From: Kappaphycus alvarezii
Taxonomy: Eukaryota; Rhodophyta; Florideophyceae; Gigartinales; Solieriaceae
Reading direction: 5' to 3'
Assembly: GCA_002205965.3 (NCBI GenBank)
Contig: NADL03000645.1
Coordinates: 868,001-932,000 of the forward strand
DNA length: 64,000 nucleotides
Part shown: piece after piece, positions 11,398 through 23,208 of the stretch
Numbering within the stretch: position 1 is the first letter of the stretch
Layout of the letters: each line of letters begins with the position of its first letter
Notes under the pieces: generated by a model
Told to the model about the DNA's origin: nothing
The model's input: the letters and a program-made list of their open reading frames with translations, nothing else
Databases searched by the model: none
Position numbers and translations under genes: made by a program

Positions 11398-12523
11398 TTA
11401 TGCAAATGATTCGTCCCGAAAATATGACTTCACTTGTTCGAAGTTAAACGTCCTTGCTTCACCTACCTTTTTGACCTGTATATATAAGGTATCCTTTGAT
11501 TCATTTAATCCGAGGACTCGGAACGGTCCAAAACATTCGCTGATTCTATTTTCCCCTCCAAGTCTGTAATTTATCCCCTGCTTGATTTGTTCTTTCCGCA
11601 GCTTGGTACATACTGCAGTATGTCTTAACGATATCTTCAAACTTATTGAGGCTATTTCTTTCTCCATATGCTTTCTCGAGTTATTTGAGATTATTGAGCG
11701 AATTTTCAAGATTGCTCTCCCTTGTTTTGTTTCTGATATGTTTTAGATCTGCAGAATATCTCCAAACACTAGCGCGGAGCGAACAAACGCCTCGGGGTCT
11801 ATGTTGTCGTTCATGGCCTTGGCTGGGAGCGCTAGAGCAACTTTTTTTCGTCTCTAGTTCTCTTCCTGTATGCGTTACAGAGAAATCTGTACTACTTTTC
11901 TGATTCACCGGAACTGGAATGAGCTTCAATCCCTGTTTTTCCCAAGAGTGCACTATATCCAGCACTGAAGTTGATGAAAGTATCATCTAGATGGCTTCTA
12001 TGATCAAGACTTATGCGGTTGGGAAAGCATTCATAAATTGCAGCCCAAAATCCTGAGATTGAGCGTCAAAAGCATGTAGTTCGGACATCTGGGAAGAAGC
12101 GAGAGGAGCTAAATCTCGTTGAATCATCCACTATTTGCAGTTCAGGGCGACCCTCAATATAGAGTATTTAAAGGAATACCCATTCATTGAACCGGGCATT
12201 TTCTGCGCTAACAGTAACCTTAAACCTCTTCCGAGCATTTTGTGCTTGTCTACCATTACTTTGCGAATTTCCATAGTATCATATTCTGGAAGGTCCCTTT
12301 CAATCAGCTTAAAAAGCTCCGCGGCAGACAGATGAAAAAACTGCGGATGAACTCTTGATAACTGAGTCCTTGTGAAATACATCGAAGGTCGGAAATGCAT
12401 CTCAGCATACAAGTGTCCGCTTTGAGACATTCGGAGATTTCTAAACCAATTGTCAACGCATATGACATCGCCTCCACCCATTTTCACTTGCACACGCTTG
12501 ATCAGTCTGATAAGAAGATTCAC
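11398..12523 (-). pseudogene. integrase of element C, broken
   Basis: The N-terminal part (12523-12131) reads GHLYAEMHF, TRTQLSRVHPQFFHLSA and AAELFKLIERDLPEYD, an HHCC-type zinc-binding region with its two His. After a frameshift comes QNARKRFKVTVSAENARF, then a core resembling ILYIEGRPELQIVDDSTRFS with the first catalytic Asp in VDD, and a stretch ending GKTGIEAHSSSGESEK near the third acidic residue. The C-terminal piece (11709-11398) carries ECFGPFRVLGL and TFNFEQVKSYF, a GPF-type tail. Four or more frame changes leave no functional product. Confidence 0.5.
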
Positions 12524-12766
12524 GGAGTTTTTCGCTCGAAGTTCGAAAACATCGAACTTAATTACTTATGGTATATCTAAATCAACTATATCCATCAAAA
12601 AGAGTACTTTGGGCTTCTCTGGGGAAATATACAGAGGTATATGGACCTTCCCAAGAGAATCATGAATATAATCAGCGAATGAGAATCTGTTCTTTGACCC
12701 TTTGAACCCCTTCAAACCACCCAATATCGGTTGAGTGACGCTATGGAGCTCCTTTCGAGCAATCAA
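12524..12766 (-). pseudogene. retropepsin-like (aspartic protease) region of element C
   Basis: The frame reads LGGLKGFKGSKNRFSFADY, then LGKVHIPLYISPEKPKVLF, ending VDLDIP. It looks like the flap and C-terminal part of a retroviral-type protease just before the integrase. The catalytic Asp-Thr/Ser-Gly is not seen in this frame; it would lie upstream at about 12.8-12.9 kb in a broken stretch. Position between gag and integrase is the main support. Confidence 0.35.
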
Positions 12767-13181
12767 GTATTAAAATGCTCCACTGTCACAGAAAAATCCG
12801 ACCATTCTGTCTAATCTTCTTTGAGAAGAAGGCTTTGAACAATTTATATCTTTCATAGGTACAACCTCACAAATTCGACCATTATTGGGACTTTGCATGT
12901 GTGTATTTTTTCCGTTTTTAATAATATCGAGGAAGCCTCAATTTTGATCTACGCCGCGCAGGTTAACATCCCTCTTGTCTGGACGCTTATTGCTCATGAA
13001 TGCTGCCACGTGACTCCCAAAATAGTTTGCGTTGACCGAACGAATACACTCGGGCTCCTTAATATTTTCTTCATCCTTGCGAAATTCGAAGGCTTCGAGC
13101 TCACAGGTATTTTAAGCGCAATTTGTACCTATTCCATCTCCCTCGACCATTTCAGGCTCAGATTTTGATAAATTATCCATT

Positions 13182-14605
13182 CTATTCTCTTTTTCCAGAG
13201 AATAGAAGAGATCTGAAAGGATATGGACTGAAAATTTTCCGTTCTTTATTTGACTGTTTACACATTCGCTCTTTTTGACCTTTTACTGCAGAGATACCCG
13301 TGCTTCCAGGGCGAACCACATCTATGAAATTCATTCTGCGTCGACTCTCCTCAAATATACTACCAAACTTGTTACGTTCTTGATCAAATGACCTATTTTG
13401 CACATTTTTAGGATTTCTACCATACTGGTTAACCAGGGTATCATGAGTAATACTGAGGAGAACTTCGAGATTGCTGCTAGAGGTTTCAAGTATCTGTCCG
13501 CTCTCTTTCATACCTTGGAGAGATTCGTACAGTGCAGTGACGAATCCATTGAATGAGAGTATTCCTGACGTAATATGTTGTATAGGAATTGCATGTCCTT
13601 CCTTATGTTCAGCTACAGCCCCTAGAAGGTAGGTGATTTCGTGTACATCGGATCTGAAATCAGGATGGCATTGGCGGACGATCTCATCAATGCGGGACAT
13701 CATTTTTGACAGGCCTTTGGAAACACCAGTAATATCATTCTCCTGTATAAATCCCTTCAGCAGCCCCTCACCTTCATCTGCCTTGCGTCACTTTTGTATT
13801 CATCAAGCATTAAGTCGGCCATTTCTTTAGATCTTATCCCGTTTCTGATGTTATTGAAGAAGAAAAGGCGCGCGGTTCCATCGAATACATTTAAAAGTAA
13901 GTCTTTCTTTTACTGTTCTCTGTGTTTACACTGACATGCATGGATATCACACTTTTTGAGGGATGTTTGGATGAACTGTGATATACCCCGCGATTTTGTA
14001 TCTCGAAACAAATTTTGTACACAAGTGGCCGTCCTTGGGTCTTCAAACCTCAGAAATACAGAGGGCCCAGATAAATTGGCCTCAGATCCTGAATTATCAT
14101 TTTTAATGTCAGGAGATTGACATTCTTATGATTTGATACGAGTCATTCAGGGGTTAGACACATTCCCAGCGGTTCCCGTAGTACTTGCTTGCAACGGCGG
14201 TGCCAATGGAATAACTTGGTGTTACAAAAAATTTAGCGTTGCATAGAACTGAATAAAATGATCAACTGCAGATATAGCTTCAAATGGAGCAATATTTAGC
14301 AAGAAAAGCAAAACATGAACAATGATATTTTTCTTTGTCTTATCAACTGAGCTCAGTCCAAAAATATCTCGATAACTATTTCTGATTTAATCAAACCGGT
14401 ATAGTCTGGTAGCATCATGTAAGACGAAAACAGGAAACAATGAAGAACGGAAAAGGGAGTCCTGGAATATTTCATTGGCCGATGGTGGTAGATCAGTCAT
14501 AAAGTTTGCTACTTGTTCGCCAGGAGATAACTGAAATATACTGAAGATCTCACTCTCATCAGCAAAGTACGAGAAGAAATTCAGAAAAAGATTTTGTGAT
14601 GCCAA
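13182..14605 (-). pseudogene. gag-like region of element C
   Basis: The longest intact piece is 13703-13182 (about 173 codons). It starts MMSRIDEIVRQCHPDFRSD, then reads through SFNGFVTALYESLQ and a NQYGRNPKN motif. Upstream, in other frames, are FDGTARLFFFNNIRNG, MADLMLDEYKSDARQM and an N-terminal piece from 14605 (MASQNLFLNFFSYF). These follow one another in the order expected of a retroelement capsid, and a mainly helical product is expected. At least three frameshifts separate the pieces. I know the pattern from gag proteins of copia-like elements but cannot name a clade. Confidence 0.45.
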
Positions 14606-14780
14606 AAACTTTTAAATCTTTCGAATCTGCCATTTAAGGACTTGCAACCTTGCAATGGATGTTGCCTTGGGTAGTGCACAGCTGTCCAATAGTCACGGCG
14701 AGTCAATGATCTAAGTTCGAAGCGACTTTTTGATAGTATATCTCTTCATAAATCACAGCAAGTAATCTACGAATCCGTAT

Positions 14781-15048
14781 TGTCGGGCAAATTACAATTT
14801 TGTACGGCAGTATACAGGAATAGAACAATCCATTTTGTGATGATGTATTTCCAGATGATGTAGAGGAGATTTTGTCGTCTTTATTGAGGGGCTCGGTATG
14901 CGACCCAGCAAACCAGCTCGATAATAACAGTCGTTAACTACAGACTGGCAAAATTTGAAAACTTGCCTCCCATTTGCTGGGGTTAAATACAACACTGGGA
15001 GTCGGTCGTACGGTGGGGGACTAGCTACTCAGTGCAAAAATAAAAACA
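14781..15048 (-). repeat. 5' LTR of element C
   Basis: Partner of 8256-8545, shorter by about 22 bases. Outside the shared block the sequences diverge at once, which sets the ends. Confidence 0.55.
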
Positions 15049-16184
15049 AATAGAGGTCTCGGATATCGGAATTTGAATGATTTTTTGGTACCTCAATTGG
15101 AATAATTATGGGTGAATATGAAGAGGAGGGTTTAAAAATAGCTGTGATCTGCAACTCCGAACAAGACACACGTTCACAGCTGCATCGGCTGCATCGGTTT
15201 ATTGCAAGCACTTATTGAGATAGCAACGTCGGCAGCTTACCGTTCTACACCCTACACTCGCTGCCGCGGCTGCATATGCTTACTCTAAGCCCCCGATATG
15301 ATGACCATATAGCCGGCGTACCACTTGCGCAAGGATACTTGGTTTTCGATCACGACCGGTTCAACAGGGCTTTATAATCGCTAACTTAGAAACCTCTAGC
15401 GCAACTCCCGGTTCCTCAAGACATCGCTTGTTTCCCAGCCTTCCGCCCTCCATCCACCCTTTGTGGTCCAGTCACAAGTCGTGTTTGTTCTTCGCTTCAT
15501 TCTCTTTATTTCAATGAGTCTTTTACAGGTTTCGAATCAAAATTGTGTGGGTCCTTCGGTCGCTCATTGCATTGTGATTTGAATAATATCTTTTTATCTG
15601 GATATTTGGATTTCTCTTTCCTGTCATATGATACTTCGCATCGTGACGGCTCTCAAGTTTCAAAATCGCTTGCAAAAGTATCGCTTTCGCAATATTTCAA
15701 CTGGAAAAGAAGTAAGCTTCGGCACGACAGATACCTTTTATGAAGGTGCTTAATTAGTGGGTAACCGATTTCTCGGTCCTCTGAACGAAAATCTCCACAA
15801 GAAGGCTTCAGCGTTAATTTCATGTTACAGAGACGGCCAGCAACAGGCGGAGGCAAATACGCACCTCCAATCGCTTCCTCTGTGAGAAGGATGGGCACCT
15901 AAAGACAACCGTCATATCTCGTGAACATTTGTCCTGACGATACCTCAATTTTAAGCCTGATTGCGGATGGGACGCTGGCACCCTAATCATCTCTTGAAAA
16001 ACGTCTGTTCCTAGTGTGACCTCACCTGACCCTCTTAGCTTCATCATCTATGTCTAGGCTGCTACTGACGACGTATGCGGACGAGAACGCGGGGTACGTT
16101 GTTCTTCATGAATTAGCTATTTTACCTTTAGTTAAGATAGTAAATGTGTTTGTTGTTTCTCTACGTGTAATTCTCTGTACATTA
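15049..16184. other. intergenic stretch, no recognised gene
   Basis: Short frames on both strands (15543-15743 +, 15653-15898 -, 15820-16047 -) overlap each other and show no motif. A possible 3' splice-like T-rich tract ending in ACAG (about 16150-16188) precedes fragment F, but no matching exon is evident upstream. Confidence 0.35.
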
Positions 16185-16577
16185 CAGTATTTGTGCACAT
16201 AGCCGAGCCAAGAACCGCAGACGTCCTCGTCCAGCCACCTCCAGCTCCCGACGGCGTTGCGATGCGCCCCATCGCCTGCGACATCACCATCGTATCACCG
16301 TTCAAGGCCGACGTACGATCAAGGGCTACCCGTGAAATGGGAGGTGGTGCGTCGATTGCGCACCCCGAAAAGGTGATTTACCTGGAATGCAAAGTGTCGT
16401 GTTGACTTCCAACCCCTTCCGACAAGCCCCCAACTATGATTCCGAGCGTTCGCCTTCGATTTACGGGGTTTTCCTTCCCTCGCTGCTATCCGCTTCATAG
16501 AGGATCTCCTCCCGCACATTGCGGAAAAATTGCATACATTTTTTGGAATCATCAGAACAAAAATGCATAGACGCATT
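16185..16577 (+). pseudogene. fragment F, left half: C-terminal part of a retroelement-like protein, split by element A
   Basis: The frame reads AEPRTADVLVQPP and CDITIVSPFKADVRSRA, then GGGASIAHPEKVIYLE. This resembles the nuclease-like segment after the RT of some non-LTR or related elements in protists and fungi ('ADVLV...DVTVVSP...K...Y'). After a short broken stretch, another frame reads FDLRGFPSLAAIRFIEDLL and EKLHTFFGIIRTKMHRRIT up to the element A boundary. The same frame resumes across A at 35,687 (SGYTIWSSLANAIVSRTPV) when one copy of the 5-base duplication is counted. That continuity independently confirms A's boundaries. The class is inferred from the pattern only. Confidence 0.45.
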
Positions 16578-16636
16578 ACATGTGCAAGCGGAAATTACCT
16601 TCCGCCTTGAAAAGAAGGCCAACCCAAAATAAAAGA

Positions 16637-17299
16637 AAAACTCGCCCAGATATCTCATACGCAGTGTCCAAACTTGCAAAGTATGTTGAGAAACCTGGAG
16701 ATACTCACTGGAAGGCAGTCAAGCGTTTACTGCGCTATCTGAATGGTACTTGTTCCTTTGGTCTCACTTACGGCACAAGCACTGATTTGGCACTGCATGG
16801 GTGCGTTGACTCAGACTGGGCAGGTGATGTTGCAAACCGCAAGTCTACCAGTGGATACCTGTTCATGATGACAGGAGGACCTGTTTCATGGTGTTCACGT
16901 CAGCAAGAAGTGGTTGCACTGTCCAGTGCTGAATCTGAATATGTGAGTCTGTGCTGTGGTACCAGGGAGGCAATCTTGCTTAGGCGACTGTGGAATGGCA
17001 TCGGCATTTTTATTGGAGTTGAAGTGTACGAGTCGGTAAAGTTGCTTGTTGAACCAACACCTGTATATGTTGACAACCAAGGGTGCATTGACCTTGCTCG
17101 AAATGGAGTTGTGAACAAGCGTACTAAGCACATCGACATTCTTTTCCACTTTACTCGAGAAGCTCTACGTAACAAGTCGATTGTGTTGTTCTACTGCCCA
17201 ACCGATAAGATTACTGCCGATATGTTGAACAAACCACTTTGCCGTGTGAAGCATGAAAGGTTTCGTGAGGAGAGTGGCGTCCGACACTCAGACCTTTGA
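16637..17299 (+). pseudogene. copia RNase H, C-terminal 220 residues of pol
   Basis: The frame begins inside pol at TRPDISYAVSKLAKYVEKPG, the classic end of copia RT. It continues HWKAVKRLLRYLNGT, SDWAGDVANRKSTSGYLF (RNase H Asp), SSAESEYVSL (RNase H Glu) and VDNQGCIDLARN (Asp), ending HIDILFHFTREAL, a DKITADMLNKPL motif and a TGA at 17297-17299. RNase H acidic residues are intact and the frame is unbroken, so this fragment is younger than its surroundings. Upstream gag, protease, integrase and most of RT are missing. The junction falls exactly where the element A LTR sequence AAAAACT stops. Confidence 0.85.
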
Positions 17300-17302
17300 A
17301 GT

Positions 17303-18000
17303 CAGTGACAGAGGGGGTATGTTGGCTGTGGACCCCGTGCCGTCACTGAAAACCAAAAGTGCAGGGGAGCATGGGCTGTTTTGGAGGGTGCCGTTTGGAA
17401 AGCGCATTTGCGCCTCATCTCAAACTCAGCGTGAAACGGGCTTCTGATTGGCTACTGCAAATGCTCATATGCAACGTGGTGCGTACAAGTGTTGTGGCTC
17501 TAGTGGGTTGTTCTGGCGTACACGTGTGTAGCTAGTACATATGGCTATGCTGTACAGTACGGCTGTGCAGTACAGAGTGGACAGGTATGTACGTGGACAT
17601 ACAGTACAGGTTGATGGGTGTTGATGCACTATGGTGATGAGTCAAGTACAGTGGTGGCGGTTACAGTAGTTGCGTGTATACATGTCGTTGCATGTGTAAG
17701 AGTTCTGTTGTGAATTTGGGGACGTGTAGTGATAGTGTAGTTACTCGCAGTTGTGAGTTAGTGCATACACATGATGACGTGATGTAGTGTTGTGCACCGT
17801 TGTGCAGTGTTAGTTGTAAGCTGGCATGAATTTGTGCCAGTGTTACTATGTCATGCCTTGTGATGATTGGTAGTATTGAGTGTCCTGCTTAGATGGCTAG
17901 GGTTTAGTTAGAGTAAGAGTTGAGTGCGAGTGTGGCGAAATAGTTCTATATAAGTTGCGACTTGAGCACCTCCAAGTAAAATCTGGCCAGAGCCGGCGAA
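17303..18000 (+). repeat. polypurine tract and 3' LTR of the copia fragment
   Basis: A purine tract CAGAGGGGGTA lies immediately before TGTTGGCTGTGG at 17320, the usual start of a copia LTR. The LTR contains a run of TGTACAGTAC-like palindromes (17551-17600) and a TATATAAG box near 17950. Its end is not certain: somewhere between 17,990 and 18,070. Confidence 0.6.
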
Positions 18001-18167
18001 CTTCCTTTCATTCCCCCCACCTTCCTTATCCAACCTTCCCGTTCAGCTTCAACCTCTATTACCCTGTTCAGGGCCTCTTATAGGATGACGGAATAAAAAC
18101 CAGTTATAAATAGACTAACACGAAAGTGGGCTCCACGTGTACAAGTAGACACGTCGAGCCCTCTTCA

Positions 18168-18853
18168 TTACCGCCTAATGAGACATTGCTGTGCCCTCAC
18201 AGCAAAAACATACAGAAAACTTAAGAACCCGACGTGAACATAAATTGACTCCGAACTCTCACCGAGTCTAGAACCCACGACCTTGCAGCTTAAACATTCT
18301 GTTATAAATACCGTGGATCAGCGTAAAACCACCACCTCAACAGCTATTTGGGAATCCGTGTGGGGAGCTGCGAGCAGCGCTCAGGATGTCCTGTCTCTCA
18401 ACCTAGGGTGGTTGGGTGAGCAGGAGGGAGGCTCCCCCTTTCCTGGGGGGGCGTGTCTTTTTCAACGTGTTTTCAATTGAGTGGCTGGCTCCGGTGAATC
18501 ATTTCTACCACTCGCGCAAACAATTTGAAATTCAAAAAACAGAATAAAGGTGCGCATCCCGCTTGAGTAAGGAAAACATCACAAACCTCCAACCCCAAAC
18601 CCTCGAACCCCGTGCGAAGCGGTTTTTGCTAACTAGTTCTTAGCTAAGCACTCAACTTTTGCTGATGGAAACTAATCCCTCGAAAAACATGCCATCCCCA
18701 GCCAAACTCGCTCTTCCTGCACTCTGCAAGACTCCGTACACTCCAGTTTCCGATTTCTCTCTTTTCGATAAGCAGTACCATTCCACACTTAACAATTTCA
18801 AAATGCGAGCAGATTTTATTAACCCTTTTTGTAATCTCTCCTCACTATGATTC
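18168..18853. other. element A 3' untranslated region
   Basis: Lies between the end of A's integrase (minus strand) and its 3' LTR. No frame looks coding. The minus strand of 18,255-18,330 contains GGTCGTGGGTTCTAGACTC, faintly like a tRNA T-arm, which I do not call. Confidence 0.4.
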
Positions 18854-19055
18854 TCATCCTCGAACTAAACCATCACTCGCTCCCCGTACACAACTTACAA
18901 ATTTCTCGTTACTGTATAGAGGGACCTGATTCCCTCGTGAAATAAGGCGCAACTTCCTGACATATATGCGGCACCTCGTCTTCCGGCCGTCTGCTGTTTT
19001 CAACTTGAACGTTGGATGTTTAGCCTCATCGATTATATGAGGCCCCAACCATCCA
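18854..19055 (-). pseudogene. element A integrase, C-terminal end
   Basis: Reading left from the element B border the minus strand gives GWLGPHIIDEAKHPTFKLKT and GRKTRCRIYVRKLRLI. This is a GPY/F-type integrase tail (G-P, then a T-x-K-L core with a basic end). It directly continues the frame that stops at 30,920 on the other side of B, so the two pieces are one protein split by B. Confidence 0.6.
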
Positions 19056-19744
19056 TGTGGTATAGTGAGTGAAGTGACCGCACGGTGAGTGGGATGGCTG
19101 AATTTATAATGATCCGAGGGAGGATCATCCGGCCTTTCGGTTGTTTGGCGATGCACACGTTGACCCGCTCTGCGACCACGTGGCAAAGGTGAGGATGTAC
19201 AGCAGTGTACAACGCACAGGGGTGAGGAATCCGTAAGGTAATTTACGGGACTGTGGAGAGTAGAGTATAGTTTAGTTTAGTATTGCGTATGGTAATTAGT
19301 AGAAATTGACACTTGTATGCACGGGACCATTAGGGTCTAGTGCCAGGTCCAATCGGACTCCGTACGGACTTCACAGATATTTAACTGTGATCTCCTTTAC
19401 GGTGCCCGTCAAGTAAAGAGGTAAGCACCCTTCCACCTTGGAGTTCCCTGTTTTACTTTGACCTTTTCCTCTCCCGCTCGGTTACTCCTTGTTTTACTAG
19501 TCCCCTTCTGGTCTGTATCGCGCCGTCACCGTATCCGCGTATTTCCCCCAACCGCGGCACGGTTAGCTCATCCCGAGAGTGAGCCAGCCTCTGTCTTGTG
19601 TTTCCCTTGTTATTACGTTTGGTGGTCCCTCGCTGGTTGCAGACCTACCTAACGCTCTACCAATCTACCGAGGTCCTTCCCTTTTCCGAACGGAGACGTC
19701 CGCTGGGTAAGAGAGAAGTGAACACTAACGGTTTTATACCTCAA
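19056..19744 (+). repeat. 5' LTR of element B
   Basis: Nearly identical to 30233-30919. It contains a GGGTGAGGAATCCGTAAGG block and four CCGNNCGG octamers (19078, 19360, 19474, 19686) that are all kept in the 3' LTR. Four positions in the first 40 bases are G here and A in the 3' LTR. Confidence 0.9.
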
Positions 19745-20111
19745 CTGCTCTCCCGACCTAGAACCTCTTTTGGTTAATTCCGTACGGTTTTAGGTTTCGA
19801 AAAGAGACGCCACCGGAAAACAAGAGAAGAAAGGGTCGAAATTAACTGTATTATCCGTTCGGTACCTCAAGAAAGATGATACCGAAGTCAAGATGTCCGC
19901 CCTCGTAGACCGCCCAGAAGGCTCCTAGTCTTCCCATAGCACCCGCAGTGCGCCGTCGGCACTGATAAAGCCGCTCGCCGAACCGGAACGGTATTTTCAT
20001 GACCGTGCACGGAACCAGGCGACGCCAACAAGTGCCGCCGACCCCGTTACTTCGGCCTCCTATCAGTTGTTTCCAGGACAACCGTCCGGAGACAGTGGAT
20101 TGGCAAGAGCC

Positions 20112-21908
20112 ATGACATCACCGATCGGTTTGGAAATGGCCCGGTGGATACACAGCGATTTTGTCCCGCGTGTATTGGATGCCCTGGGTCCTCAAGTCCG
20201 TACGGAAGTTGATAACGCAACAGAAGAAGTGAAGAAGAAACTTCGTTCGGAATTAAAGGTCGAAGTACAGGAGATGGTTAAGAAGGAGTTGCAGGAACAA
20301 ATCCGTACAGTTATGGAGTCCGAGCTCCAAGCGAAGGTGTATGAAATAATGGCCGGGGCTGTGGAGCCGATGGTCATGTCATTCCTTCGGGAAGAGACTA
20401 CAGCTCTGATGAGGCGCTTCGCAAATATGCCCATCGAGGATTTAATCAGAGCTGATGAGGAGTCCAAACCCGTACCGGATAGTTCGAGAAGTCTACCAAC
20501 CGTAAATCTCGCCAAGAGTCTGCCAGGCCTATCTGGGCATTCTCAGTTTAGAAACACCGAAAACCGTAATGCAAGTCCTTTACAGGAGTCGGCTGTTCCG
20601 CCCATGGATGTGAGACAACCGTACTTTCCGGCTAACCCTTCTGGGGGACGAGACTCTGATGATGAGGAGTCGAGTCCCAAACGCCGTAGCGGACGTGGTG
20701 AGCGTGATGATTATCGCTCTCCTTGCCGTCACGGTAAGAAGAAATCAAAGTCGCGTCGCAAGTATCGAGAATAGGAGACTAGTACCGATTCTGAATTCGA
20801 CAGTTCAAGTTCCGATGATGGCCGGAAGAGTAGCCGAAGCCGCAAGAAAAAGAAGAAGAGTAAGAAGGGTTCCCGTAGTCGGCGTTCCCATCATTCAAGT
20901 GATGCGAGTACCGATTCGGAATCGTCGAGTTCATCCAGTTCGTCGTCGTCCGGTTCGGATGGTTCCCTTCGCGATAAGAAAAAGAAGAGGAGGTCTACTA
21001 AGAAGATGAAACAGATAAGGCCATTAAATGAGTTGTTCACGAAAGAAGTGAACTACAAGACCTACCGTTTGGAACTCCGTTCGGCAGATTCTCACGGGTC
21101 GTCTAGGAGTATTGTGAAGTATCGAAAGTAGATAGACATCCAGATGAGACCGCACGTGTTTTCTGTATCATATCCGATCGCGGTTTTGAACTTTTTGGCC
21201 AAGTTCAAAGACGCTTGTAATATGAATTCCATACCGGAGCAGGCCGCCATGTGATGTTTTCAGTTTTACCTCACCAGACAAGCCGAAGTGCTAGTGCAAG
21301 CTCGTATGACCGGCGGTTCGATGGCGATGGATGGAAACCATCATTAGTTGCTCCGTTCGTACAAAGAAGTGGTTCAGTGTTTACTCCGTACGTATGCAAC
21401 CGATGAGGTAACGGCGATGGCCTATTCGGAAATTGTGAACTTTAAGCAAAGTTCCTCAATGACCGAGGAGTCCTATTTCCGGATGTTGTGGGACAAAGCT
21501 CTCCGTTGTGGTACTGTATTTTCCGATCGGTGGTTGAAATCGTTGTTCGTAGATGGCTTCTTGCCTTCCACATGCAAGTAGGTGCGGTTGTATCTCGCCA
21601 CTCACCCAAATGCGGATTATCAGACAGTAGTCAATCATGCCCACGCATTGGGAGAAGGGTATCGTACAGCTCGCCGACCGGTATCGAATATAGCAACAAG
21701 TTACCCGTTACGGAAAGAGACACGATTCCAACCACGCGACCGACCGGTAAAATCATTAACGATCGAAAGTCATTTGCAGGAAGACAGTCCAACCGTGATC
21801 GAACGGGATGAAGATTTGGAAGTTCTTGCTTTAACTCATGGTGACCGTACGGGTAACAGCGTGACTACGTATTCAACGCCGCCCTCGAGCTTCCATCGTC
21901 GCTTGTAG
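20112..21908 (+). pseudogene. element B gag
   Basis: One reading frame holds the whole gag but has stops at 20772 (TAG), about 21,129 (TAG), about 21,252 (TGA), 21345 (TAG), 21579 (TAG) and 21906 (TAG). The N-terminus carries a Lys/Glu-rich coiled-coil (KLRSELKVEVQEMVKKELQE), followed by a long Ser/Arg/Lys-rich low-complexity region (20,640-21,010). The capsid-like core is at 21,150-21,660 (LRSYKEVVQCLLRTYATDEV, SYFRMLWDKALRCG). Every stop fits one transition from a sense codon (CAG, CGA or TGG). The first ATG of the frame is at 20,112. A zinc-knuckle-like FCRLCLDPSHVVC stretch appears near 22,010 in another frame. Confidence 0.65.
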
Positions 21909-22425
21909 CAATGCAGCCGTCGAAACCCCCTCAAGGAAGCTCGCCGGCCGGTACAGTGAGCGCTCCGGTGATTCGCGCTGGTACCTCTCCGCCCAGGTCT
22001 AAACCTCCATTCTGTCGTCTTTGTTTAGATCCCAGCCACGTCGTCTGTCCTTACTTGAATGATACCGACCGGTAGAAATTAATGCAGATCCGTAGCCAAA
22101 ACTATCGCCGCTTTATGGCAAACAAGGACAACTCCGCTGCGGTTCCCCCGCAGATTGGCCCATCTCGTGCGCCGTATTCGGTTAACATTATCGAGGATGG
22201 GATTACTGAAACACTCCTTCTTCATGGACAAGTAGATAACCCCGAGTCGAAAAACGATGCCGGAAACGCGTAGGAGCGTCGTCGTTTCCAATTTGGAATT
22301 CAAAAGGTCTTCGTTGGACACCGGAACGGAAGACCTCCTCTCTTTCGTCTGATTTCTCTCTGCATTATGACTCTAGTGCTGGTAATTCTCTTTATTTCTT
22401 TAAAAAGCGCAACTAAAAAGTCTCA

Positions 22426-23208
22426 ATGACCATTGGACGGGATCCGTCGTTAATGATTCCTTTAACAACTGTCCTTGATACTGGAGCGGGACCAAATATC
22501 GTGAATGTGCGCACCCTACCGGATCCTTGGAAATCATCTATCCGTTCGGTTGACGCACTCCCTTTATTGGATGCTTCAAATAAACCCATCCGATGTTTGG
22601 GTACTCTTGATCTTAATGTCCGTATCGGTGAATTGAAGACTCGTGTTCGTTTCCTGGTGGTCGGTAATCTAGCCGTCGATTGTATTCTGGGTACTTCATT
22701 AATTGATCAACACGTGCGAGCTATTCTACCATCCGACCGGAAAGTTGTATTTCACCATGCACCACCAGTTACTATTGTTGGCAGAATGTTACCGAAGACG
22801 GAGAAAAAGTCGAAACGTCCTACGTCTACTCAAGACCTTTCCTTTGAGTCCCGATCCCGGAAGATTCTTCTTGCTTCCCGTGTAATAATACCCCCTATGA
22901 TTCATGTTTCAATTCGTGTTCAATGTCCAACCGGTGGTTTGTGCCTTGTCCAGAACCATCCCAAATCCTTACTTAAACATCTAGCCCTCATGGAAAATGG
23001 GATCATGGACATTCGCCCGAACCGACCGTTCGTCGTTTTAATGAGTAATTTTTGTAGTAAGACTGCAACTCTCCCCAAGAATACAGTCGTAAGGCTCGCT
23101 CTACCTACACCCGCTCGGATTTTGTCCGTCAATCTTCCCGCTGCCAGGATGGCACCTCATCTTAAGGAGGGGGTAAGGATAAGGACTCTAATTCTGAAAC
23201 TTTTTTAG
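22426..23208 (+). pseudogene. element B protease and linker to RT
   Basis: The frame opens with ATG at 22426 and has the retropepsin active site LDTGAGPNIVN at residues 17-27. A hydrophobic strand follows, then VDCILGTSLID, the usual second half-motif. The frame ends at a TAG (23206-23208), but the same frame continues to the RT with one more TAG near 23,341. The protease would cut the gag-pol polyprotein. Active-site residues look intact. Confidence 0.75.

Larger units (their letters stand above)
8256..15048 (-). mobile_element. element C: decayed LTR retrotransposon, copia-type gene order
   Basis: Two direct repeats of about 270-290 bases (8256-8545 and 14781-15048) flank about 6.2 kb whose minus strand reads, in order, gag-like, protease-like, integrase, then RT fragments. 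Placing integrase before RT is the copia order, although the integrase carries an HHCC-like region and a GPF motif. Every domain is interrupted by frameshifts and stops. The flanks (ATAAC and AATAG) do not form a clear target duplication, and I saw no clear tRNA primer site. A plus-strand broken frame at 8676-9646 lies between RT and the 3' LTR. Confidence 0.65.
16583..18167 (-). repeat. 3' LTR of element A, interrupted by a copia fragment
   Basis: Outer part 16583-16639 matches the inner end of the 5' LTR (GCGG.AATTACC.TCCGCCT.GAAAAGAAGGCCAACCC). Inner part about 18,070-18,167 matches the start (GGGCCTCTTATA.GATGACGG and GCTCCACGTGTACAAGT.GACACGTCGAGC). Between them lies the copia fragment. 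A pyrimidine-rich stretch at 18,000-18,070 may be LTR or copia; the border is unclear. Confidence 0.65.
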
